Shown in pieces: positions 57,905 through 64,000 of a stretch of 64,000 bases of DNA. Source of the DNA: Anaerolineae bacterium. Its GTDB lineage: Bacteria; Chloroflexota; Anaerolineae; 4572-78; J111. Position numbers and translations under genes: made by a program. Every line of letters starts with the position of its first letter. The stretch's first letter is position 1. The stretch covers positions 124,001-188,000 of the forward strand of contig JAKLJP010000003.1 of NCBI GenBank assembly GCA_023151115.1, given 5' to 3'. The notes beneath the pieces are model-generated. The model was not told where the DNA came from. It did no database searches and saw only the letters and a list, made by a program, of their open reading frames with translations.

Positions 57905-59785
57905 ATGAGTTTAATCACCCTGGAAAATATTTCCAAACAGTATAGCGAACGTCTCTTGTTAGACCGGGTCGGTCTACAGATCAACGAAGGCGACCGGATC
58001 GGGCTGATTGGGATTAATGGGAGCGGTAAAAGTACCTTTTTGCGTCTGGTGGCGGGACTGGAAACACCGGATAATGGCAGCATCGTGGTCCGGGGTGGCA
58101 TCCAAATCCAATATTTGCCCCAGGAACCGGACTTGAATGACGAGCTAACTGTACTGGCGCAGGTATTTGACAGCGACTCACCCCCGGTGCGCCTGCTGCG
58201 TGATTACGAATGGGCCAGCCAGCAGTTGCAGCAGCAGCCGGACAGCGTCTATTGGCAGGAGCAACTGACTGCTCTGAGTGACCGGATGGAACACAGCGGC
58301 GGCTGGGCTGCTGAGGCCAACGCCAAAGCAATCCTGACCCGGCTGGGGATTACTGACTTTGCCGCGCCGATAGCTACTTTGAGCGGTGGTCAGCGCAAAA
58401 GGGTCGCCCTGGCTCGCGCCCTGATTGACCGGGCCGATCTGCTGATCCTTGACGAGCCAACCAACCATATTGACGCTGAAACCATCGCCTGGCTGGAAGC
58501 GTATCTGCTATCCCAATCTGGCGCACTGTTGATGGTCACACACGACCGCTACTTTCTGGATCGAGTAGTCAACCGGATCATCGAATTGGACCGCCGTCAG
58601 CTAGTCAGCTACCCCGGCAACTACAGCCAATATTTGGAACTAAGCACGGCACGGCGGGAAACGCTGGCCTCCGCCGAGGTTAAGCGCCAAAATTTGCTCC
58701 GCCGGGAGTTGGAATGGCTGCGCCGGGGGGCACAAGCTCGCAGCACCAAGCAAAAAGCTCGCAAACAGCGGGTCGAAGAGCTACAGCGGTTAGCTTATGA
58801 CCGAGGCGATCAGATAGTCTCGATGGCCCTGGCGGGTCGCCGATTAGGTAAAAAGGTGCTCCAGGCTCGTGGTCTGAGCAAAACTTTTGAGGGCCGTTTG
58901 CTGTTTACGGGCGTCGAATTTTATCTTGAACCGGGTGACCGCATTGGCATTATCGGCCCCAATGGGGCAGGGAAGAGCACCCTATTGAATATCTTAGCTG
59001 GCAAAGTTGCGCCTGATACCGGCATGGTAAAATGGGGTGAAACTGTCCATCTGGGCTACTATGACCAGCAGAGCAGCGGCCTGGATGAGTCGCGGCGGGT
59101 CATTGATTTCATCGAGCAGGAAGCTCCCCTCATTCGTACTAAAGATGGCAGCCTCATCAGTGCCTTTCAGATACTGGAGTGGTTTCTATTTCCTCGCCCC
59201 CAACAGTATGCCTACATCGGCACGTTAAGTGGGGGAGAACGGCGCCGTCTGTACTTGCTCTATACGCTCATTCACCAGCCCAATGTGCTCTTTCTAGACG
59301 AACCTACCAATGATCTTGACATTCAAACTTTGACCGTGCTGGAGGAGTTTCTGGACCACTTCCAAGGTTGCCTGGTTGTCGCCAGCCACGATCGCTATTT
59401 CCTTGACCGAACAACTGATTTCCTGGTCAGCTTTGAAGATGGCCGGGTTAGCGCCCGCTACCCTGCGCCGTTTGAAACCTATCTCCAACTTCGGGCTGAG
59501 CAGGCGGTTAATGCGCCGTCTCGCGCAGAGACATCCATCGCACACAAAGCCGAAAATAAAGCCCGCCCCCGCAAACTATCCTGGAAAGAGCAGCAAGAGT
59601 TAGATGGTTTGGAGCCACGTATTGAGCAGTTGGAAGCACAAAAGGCGGCGCTCCAGGCGGAGATCAACGCCAGCGGCAGCGATTATGTGCGGCTGCAAAG
59701 TCTGGCGGAACGGCTGCATGCCCTCGAAGCAGAGTTGGAAGCAGCCGAGGAACGCTGGTTAGAATTATCGGAGGTTATCGATTAG
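57905..59785 (+). CDS. ABC-F family ATPase (Uup/EttA-like)
   Basis: This protein has 626 residues: two ABC domains without membrane segments and a C-terminal coiled coil. The first domain has GINGSGKST, LSGGQRKR and LLILDEPTNHIDAE; the second has GPNGAGKST, LSGGERRR and VLFLDEPTNDLDIQ; both carry HDRYFLDR. The arginine-rich linker between them (RRELEWLRRGAQARSTKQKARKQR) is the P-site tRNA-interaction motif region. The C-terminal helix (QEL...RIEQLEAQKAALQAEINASGSDYVRLQSLAERLHALEAELEAAEERW) is the Uup-type coiled coil. It acts at the ribosome in translation or quality control. A strong stem-loop follows the stop. Confidence 0.93.
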   Translation: MSLITLENISKQYSERLLLDRVGLQINEGDRIGLIGINGSGKSTFLRLVAGLETPDNGSIVVRGGIQIQYLPQEPDLNDELTVLAQVFDSDSPPVRLLRDYEWASQQLQQQPDSVYWQEQLTALSDRMEHSGGWAAEANAKAILTRLGITDFAAPIATLSGGQRKRVALARALIDRADLLILDEPTNHIDAETIAWLEAYLLSQSGALLMVTHDRYFLDRVVNRIIELDRRQLVSYPGNYSQYLELSTARRETLASAEVKRQNLLRRELEWLRRGAQARSTKQKARKQRVEELQRLAYDRGDQIVSMALAGRRLGKKVLQARGLSKTFEGRLLFTGVEFYLEPGDRIGIIGPNGAGKSTLLNILAGKVAPDTGMVKWGETVHLGYYDQQSSGLDESRRVIDFIEQEAPLIRTKDGSLISAFQILEWFLFPRPQQYAYIGTLSGGERRRLYLLYTLIHQPNVLFLDEPTNDLDIQTLTVLEEFLDHFQGCLVVASHDRYFLDRTTDFLVSFEDGRVSARYPAPFETYLQLRAEQAVNAPSRAETSIAHKAENKARPRKLSWKEQQELDGLEPRIEQLEAQKAALQAEINASGSDYVRLQSLAERLHALEAELEAAEERWLELSEVID

Positions 59786-59814
59786 GAGCGCAAAAGCTTG
59801 GCTTTTGCGCTCCT
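59784..59814 (+). terminator. Strong stem-loop after the ABC-F gene
   Basis: AGGAGCGCAAAAGC (59784-59797) pairs perfectly with GCTTTTGCGCTCCT (59801-59814) across a TTG loop. It begins at the stop codon. There is no run of T after it, so it may act as a Rho-assisted or bidirectional terminator or as an mRNA end-protector. Confidence 0.6.
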
Positions 59815-59832
59815 GGTTGAACATGCTATACT

Positions 59833-59940
59833 CAGTAGATCCAATTTTTCACCGTAGCTGGCTTTTCACCGTAGCTGGCGCATCCTTATGCGTTAACGGG
59901 CGGCATAGGGATGCCGCCTACGGGAAATTTGGATCCACTG
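59833..59940. mobile_element. MITE-like element, copy D (108 bp)
   Basis: The ends are CAGTAGATCCAATTTT and AAATTTGGATCCACTG. Perfect 5-bp flanking repeats ATACT are at 59828-59832 and 59941-59945. The interior matches copy A except for a 17-bp tandem duplication (TTTTCACCGTAGCTGGC twice) that explains the extra length. Confidence 0.82.
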
Positions 59941-59985
59941 ATACTGCGCTCCGGTACGGATCTCAACTTCGAGGCAATTTGACAT

Positions 59986-61257
59986 TTGAAAACTCCAGGC
60001 AACTTTTTGGGGCGCTTGCTGCTCTTGCTGCTGGGGCTGCTACTGCCGTTACTGGCCTTAGAAATCGGGGTGCGTATGCTCGGTTTGGCCCCGCCGCCCC
60101 AACCGAACCCGGCCATCTGGCAGCCTCACCCACTGATGGGCTGGTGGCACATTCCCTACAGCGGCGGCTTGTTTCACAGCCAGTACAACGAGTTTGAAGC
60201 CGAAGTCCGCATCAACGCCCGCAGCCTACGCGACCGGGAGATTGGCTACGATAACCCCTCTGGAGCGTTACGGGTTTTGTCGCTGGCCGACTCGTTTGGC
60301 GAGGCCCTCCAGGTTAATTTGGAACAGACCTATCACAAGCAGCTTGAAACGTTGCTGACCGACTCATTAAGCCGGCCGGTTGAGGTGATTAATGGCGGCG
60401 TCGGCGGCTGGGGGACAGATCAGGAGGCCATTTTTTACGTGGCCGAAGGCTTCCGCTACAACCCAGAGATTGTACTGCTGGCCTTTTTTGTCCGCAATGA
60501 TACGGTCAATAATTACGGGCCGCTGGAACTGGCCAGCGTGAGCGGGAGCCAGCAAAAGGAGTTTTTTGGCCTGTCGCCGCAGGGGGAGTTGATTCCGCCG
60601 AGGGTAAAAGAGGCTGAGTCGAAGGCTGAGGCAGTGCTTTTGAATCACCCTCAACCGGACCATGCCCCAGTTCTGTTGCCTTTAGCCGATGCACTCTGGC
60701 AAGGGTCTGCGCTGTATCGTTTGATTGTACCCTATCTGCGTGACATACCGCCGGTGGTTCAGAAGATTGGGCCAAGCGGACTCCTGGGTGGCGAGGGGGT
60801 AGTGCGGGCCGGCCATCCTACCACGCCAGTCCACTTTTTTGTCTATCAATCCCCCCCCGATGAGGAGTTTGAAGCCGCCTGGACTTTGACCGAGGCGATT
60901 ATCAAGCGGCTGCGCGACGAAGTGGAAAACCACGGGGCTAGACTGGTTGTGGTCATCATCGGCGCGCCGGAACAGGTCTACCCGACCGAGGGAGAACGGC
61001 TGTTGGCAGCCAATCCCGCCCTGCAAAAATTAAAGCTCGATTTGGAGCTGCCCAATCGGCGGCTGGGAACTTTTTTGGCGACGGAACAGATTCCCTACCT
61101 GGATTTGCTGCCAATTTTTCGCCAGGCCGCCAGCGATCCCACCATGCCGCCACTCCATTTTCGCCACGACGGTCACTGGACGGTAGCTGGGCATCGGCTG
61201 GCTGCTGAGGCGATCCACAAATTTTTGCTGGACGAGTTAGGCGATCAATTGAAATAA
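59986..61257 (+). CDS. SGNH/GDSL hydrolase family protein, membrane-anchored
   Basis: This protein has 423 residues from a TTG at 59986. It has one N-terminal hydrophobic helix (LGRLLLLLLGLLLPLLALEIGVRML). SGNH blocks are visible: block I LSLADSFGEALQV (Ser in DSFGEA; the usual leading Gly is Ala), block II GVGGWGTDQE, block III AFFVRNDT, and block V HFRHDGHWTVAGHRLAAEAI with the catalytic Asp-His pair. Such proteins are esterases or acetyltransferase-like enzymes that modify cell-surface glycans outside the membrane. The Gly-to-Ala change next to the nucleophile is mild. It is flanked by MITE copy D and the lepA region. Confidence 0.82.
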   Translation: MKTPGNFLGRLLLLLLGLLLPLLALEIGVRMLGLAPPPQPNPAIWQPHPLMGWWHIPYSGGLFHSQYNEFEAEVRINARSLRDREIGYDNPSGALRVLSLADSFGEALQVNLEQTYHKQLETLLTDSLSRPVEVINGGVGGWGTDQEAIFYVAEGFRYNPEIVLLAFFVRNDTVNNYGPLELASVSGSQQKEFFGLSPQGELIPPRVKEAESKAEAVLLNHPQPDHAPVLLPLADALWQGSALYRLIVPYLRDIPPVVQKIGPSGLLGGEGVVRAGHPTTPVHFFVYQSPPDEEFEAAWTLTEAIIKRLRDEVENHGARLVVVIIGAPEQVYPTEGERLLAANPALQKLKLDLELPNRRLGTFLATEQIPYLDLLPIFRQAASDPTMPPLHFRHDGHWTVAGHRLAAEAIHKFLLDELGDQLK

Positions 61258-61415
61258 GCCGTGAAGTATAAAGACCTTACAGCTTTTCGCGCAGCATACC
61301 TATGAGGTCTGGTTCAGCTGCTAATCCACATAAATATGCTTATAGCGGGTCAGGCCGCCTTGTTTCAGCAAAACAGGGATGACTCGAGCCAGGCGTGCCC
61401 GCCTCGCGCCTTGTA

Positions 61416-61431
61416 GAATTGGGATCTACTG
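61416..61431. mobile_element. Possible solo right end of the MITE-like element
   Basis: GAATTGGGATCTACTG resembles the right terminus AAATTTGGATCYACTG of the element. No matching left end is found within about 120 bases, so this is at most a decayed remnant. Confidence 0.4.
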
Positions 61432-61526
61432 GAATTTTCATAATTAGCGGGTGCATCTATGAAATCCATCAGCCCTGTTGTATAATTCTCCCAAATCTAA
61501 AACACAGGCTAGAAATCAAAAAGCAA

Positions 61527-63380
61527 ATGGATCAAGCACATATCAGAAATTTTTGTATCATCGCCCACATTGACCACGGCAAAAGCACCCTGGCCGACCG
61601 CCTGCTACAAAGCACCGGCGCTATTTCGGAACGGGATATGCAGGAACAAGTGCTCGACAGCATGGACCTGGAACGAGAGAAGGGTGTGACCATTAAGGCT
61701 TCGGCGGTGCGCATGCCTTATACCGCCGCCGATGGTCAAAGTTACGAACTGAATCTCATTGACACCCCCGGCCACGTAGATTTTACCTACGAGGTCAGCC
61801 GGGCGTTGGCTGCCTGCGAGGGTGCGGTGCTGGTGGTTGACGCCACCCAGGGTATCGAGGCCCAAACCCTGGCCAATTTATACCTGGCCCTGGATTACCA
61901 ATTGGAAATTGTGCCGGTAGTCAACAAAATTGACCTGGCTTCGGCTCGGCCCGAAGAAGTGGCCCAGGAAGTGGAAGATTTGATTGGGATTGACGCGGCC
62001 GATGTGCTGCCCGTCAGCGCCAAAACTGGCCTGGGCGTGGCGGATCTCCTGGAAGCGATTGTAACCCGCGTTCCACCCCCAGCCGGCAACCCCGACGCGC
62101 CGCTACGTGCCCTGATTTTTGACAGCCATTACGACGCTTACAAGGGCGTCATCGCCTATATTCGGGTGGTGGATGGGCAGCTCAAAAAGGGCGATATAGT
62201 GCAACTGCTGGCTACCGAGCGCACCCTGGAGCCGCTGGAAATTGGCTTTTTTAAGCCCGGCATGCAGCCCACCGACCAACTTAGTGCCGGCGAAGTGGGT
62301 TACATTGCTACCGGCCTAAAAACTATCCGCGATGTACGCGTGGGTGATACGGTGGCCCATACGTTGAACGTTGAACGTTCCACCCCCTCCTCTCCCCTCC
62401 CCGTAAACGGGGGGGGGAAGGGGGGGGTAAAACCCCTGCCCGGCTACAAGCCGGTCAAGCCGATGGTTTTTGCCGGTTTTTATCCCACCGAGGCCGAAGA
62501 TTATAACCTGCTCAAAGATGCCCTGGAAAAGCTGCAACTCAACGATGCTTCGCTGATTTATCAGCCGGAATCGAGCCAGGCCCTGGGGTTTGGCTTTCGG
62601 GTGGGTTTTTTGGGCCTGTTCCACATGGAAATCATCCAGGAACGGCTGGAACGGGAATATGACCTGGATTTGCTGGCTACATCGCCCAGTGTAGAGTACG
62701 AGGTGGTTAAAACCAACGGCGAAAAAATTCTGATTGACAACCCGGCCGACCTGCCCGATCCGACCCTGATTGACACGATAGCCGAACCCTGGATGCACAT
62801 CAGTGTCTTTACCCCGGCCGATTACATCGGCCCGATTATGGACATCACCACCCGGCGGCGCGGCGAATTTATCAAAATGGAGTACCTGGACGAAAAACGG
62901 GTGCTGATGGAATATTTTCTGCCACTGTCGGAGATGATTGTGGATTATTACGACCAGCTCAAGAGCGCCACACGGGGCTACGCCTCGCTCGATTATCGCT
63001 TTGAGGGCTACCGGCCCAGCGACCTGGTCAAGCTGGATGTACTGGTCAACAGCGACCCGGTGGATGCCCTGAGCATCATCGTTCACCGCGACCAGAGCTA
63101 TAATCGCGGTCAAAAGCTGGTTAGCAAGCTCAAAGAGGTCATTCCCCGGCAGCAGTTTGTCGTCCCTATTCAGGCGGCGGTGGGCAAAAAGATTATCAGC
63201 CGGGCCAATGTCCAGGCCATGCGGAAAGATGTGCTGGCCAAGTGCTACGGCGGCGACATCACCCGCAAGCGCAAGCTGCTGGAAAAGCAAAAGAAAGGCA
63301 AAAAGCGCATGAAGATGGTCGGCAGCGTCGAGATTCCGCAAGAGGCGTTTATGTCGGTACTGCGGCTGGGCGAGGAGTAG
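61527..63380 (+). CDS. lepA: Elongation factor 4 (LepA) with an in-frame palindromic insert
   Basis: This protein has 617 residues from the ATG at 61527, which begins at the conserved [22 protein letters not shown]; the in-frame ORF upstream (to 61395) is not conserved. GTPase motifs are [25 protein letters not shown] and [10 protein letters not shown]. The body has the LepA order through [21 protein letters not shown] and the C-terminal domain [18 protein letters not shown]. LepA back-translocates or rescues ribosomes. Between [10 protein letters not shown] and [15 protein letters not shown] about 20 extra residues ([17 protein letters not shown]) are encoded by a G/C palindrome. They lie in a surface loop region before domain III and are presumably tolerated. 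Confidence 0.97.
   Translation: MDQAHIRNFCIIAHIDHGKSTLADRLLQSTGAISERDMQEQVLDSMDLEREKGVTIKASAVRMPYTAADGQSYELNLIDTPGHVDFTYEVSRALAACEGAVLVVDATQGIEAQTLANLYLALDYQLEIVPVVNKIDLASARPEEVAQEVEDLIGIDAADVLPVSAKTGLGVADLLEAIVTRVPPPAGNPDAPLRALIFDSHYDAYKGVIAYIRVVDGQLKKGDIVQLLATERTLEPLEIGFFKPGMQPTDQLSAGEVGYIATGLKTIRDVRVGDTVAHTLNVERSTPSSPLPVNGGGKGGVKPLPGYKPVKPMVFAGFYPTEAEDYNLLKDALEKLQLNDASLIYQPESSQALGFGFRVGFLGLFHMEIIQERLEREYDLDLLATSPSVEYEVVKTNGEKILIDNPADLPDPTLIDTIAEPWMHISVFTPADYIGPIMDITTRRRGEFIKMEYLDEKRVLMEYFLPLSEMIVDYYDQLKSATRGYASLDYRFEGYRPSDLVKLDVLVNSDPVDALSIIVHRDQSYNRGQKLVSKLKEVIPRQQFVVPIQAAVGKKIISRANVQAMRKDVLAKCYGGDITRKRKLLEKQKKGKKRMKMVGSVEIPQEAFMSVLRLGEE
62361..62429 (+). repeat. Palindromic array inserted in frame in lepA
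   Basis: A tract of ACGTTGA-type heptamers (62361-62378) is followed by CCCCCTCCTCTCCCCTCCCC (62383-62402) facing GGGGGGGGGAAGGGGGGGG (62409-62427). It keeps the lepA frame and adds about 20 residues. It is built like the intergenic palindromic arrays. Confidence 0.65.
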
Positions 63381-63382
63381 GC

Positions 63383-63613
63383 ATGATTGCTAAACCCTTA
63401 TCAAAAGCTACGACAACCGAACTAACCGAGCCAATCACAGGCGAAGCGCTCTTTAAATTGGGCGATATTGGTTCCACCGAATTAATTAAGGGAGAGTTTG
63501 TTCGCAATTCCATGGCTGAGATGAAGCGCTTTTCAGTTGGAGATGTGCTGGCTGATGAGAAAGTACTGCTCGGTTTCAGCGTTTTTATAGCAGAGTTGTT
63601 TGCGCCTGAGTAA
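63383..63613 (+). pseudogene. Uma2-like gene with internal deletion
   Basis: This protein has 76 residues from the ATG at 63383, two bases after the lepA stop. The first half (EPITGEALFKLGDIGSTELIKGEFVR) resembles the start of Uma2/DUF820 PD-(D/E)XK-like proteins. The second half (KRFSVGDVLADEKVLLGFSVFIAELFAPE) resembles their C-terminal 'dhLtdxxvLPGFshxhaElF' end. The roughly 120 nuclease-core residues expected between are missing, in frame. It may be translated but should be inactive. Confidence 0.55.
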
Positions 63614-63649
63614 GCTGTTAAAATCAAGAGCAAATTGGATGTTACAAAA

Positions 63650-63949
63650 ATGGTGAATATAGAGATTCCCCAACAGCAGATTAAGGAGTTTTGCCGGCGC
63701 TACCGTGTGCGTGAACTGGCTTTATTTGGTTCAGTGCTGCGAGACGACTTCAGACCCGATAGTGATGTGGATGTGTTAGTTGTATTCGAGCCGGATGTCC
63801 AGCTAACTTTGCTAACTCTGAGTGGCATGCAAATTGAGCTGACAGAAATTCTACAACGTTCGGTAGATTTAGTGTTACGCGATGGGCTGAAACCTATAAT
63901 TCGTGAGGACATCCTATCCAGCGCCAAAACAATTTATGCGCAAAATTGA
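63650..63949 (+). CDS. MntA-type minimal nucleotidyltransferase (antitoxin)
   Basis: This protein has 99 residues from the ATG at 63650; a TTG five codons earlier is possible. The nucleotidyltransferase motif is complete: ALFGSVLRDDFRPDSDVDVLVVF, with G27-S28 and catalytic D39 and D41. In MntA/HepT toxin-antitoxin systems this enzyme adds AMP to a tyrosine of the HEPN toxin and inactivates it. The downstream gene starts inside its last codons (14-base overlap) and begins like HepT. The C-terminus (DGLKPIIREDILSSAKTIYA) is the usual family ending. Confidence 0.93.
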   Translation: MVNIEIPQQQIKEFCRRYRVRELALFGSVLRDDFRPDSDVDVLVVFEPDVQLTLLTLSGMQIELTEILQRSVDLVLRDGLKPIIREDILSSAKTIYAQN

Positions 63950-64000
63950 GTTGTATTTGACCGACATCGTTGAAGCAGCTGACGCTATTGAACGTTTTGT
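63936..64000 (+). CDS. HEPN domain toxin (HepT/DUF86-like), N-terminal fragment at window edge
   Basis: The ATG at 63936 overlaps the MntA gene. The 21 visible residues (MRKIELYLTDIVEAADAIERF) match the opening helix of DUF86/HepT proteins ('LxDILEAIxxIExF'). The gene continues beyond the window. HepT is a ribonuclease-type toxin silenced by MntA. Confidence 0.75.
   Translation, partial: MRKIELYLTDIVEAADAIERF

Overview
The window reads as a chromosomal segment of an uncultured member of the Chloroflexota (Anaerolineae or Caldilineae-like). The basis is moderately high GC with a strong GCC/CTG codon bias, frequent GTG and TTG starts, an F420-type PPOX flavin protein, DUF5335, several B12-binding radical SAM proteins, several Cys-anchored lipoproteins and many ABC importers. 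The phylum is an inference from gene content, not from a marker tree. I see no rRNA, tRNA or CRISPR array.

Layout. 1-3.65 kb: the end of a sugar nucleotidyltransferase, then a GHMP-kinase-like/UDP-sugar pyrophosphorylase fusion. 3.7-9.2 kb: a mixed zone with DUF5335, an orphan McrC, a PPOX protein, a cyclase-family hydrolase, and a DNA methylase fragment abutting a decapitated carboxymuconolactone decarboxylase gene. 9.2-20.1 kb: a nucleobase/nitrogen block. FdrA and a DUF1116 protein (oxamate carbamoyltransferase-like subunits) diverge from a BMP-type nucleoside/nucleobase ABC importer, which ends with a fungal-type cytosine deaminase. 20.1-22.5 kb: a retropepsin-like protease pair and a six-hairpin glycosidase-like protein.

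22.9-35 kb is the most interesting region. A REC-LuxR-REC response regulator diverges from a complete XylFGH-like sugar importer. This is followed by a second sugar-binding protein, a single-cassette ATPase, a second permease, a VapBC pair, and a protein in which an ABC ATPase domain is fused to a NarX/DegS-type histidine kinase. A class II aldolase follows. I propose a transport-coupled two-component system in which the ABC subunit is itself the sensor kinase.

35-44.6 kb holds accessory genes (tandem GNAT, cupin, DUF2071, YihY, AAA ATPase, lipoproteins) and a decaying stretch with an IS5-like remnant and frameshifted pseudogenes. 44.8-50 kb has three B12/radical SAM paralogs interrupted by a pentapeptide-repeat gene and MazEF. 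50-64 kb has hydrolases, a thioesterase, a metallophosphoesterase, LysM, AlkC, an apparently foreign argG, an ABC-F protein, an SGNH hydrolase, lepA with an in-frame palindromic insert, and a MntA/HepT-type toxin-antitoxin pair cut by the window edge.

Two kinds of repetitive DNA run through the whole window. The first is a MITE-like element of about 91-108 bp with ends CAGTAGATCC/GGATCYACTG: four copies, three with perfect 5-bp target duplications and one with 4/5. The second is a set of palindromic arrays whose arms are short (7-8 bp) tandem repeats. Each locus uses its own repeat word, and the arrays run into the 3' ends of several genes.
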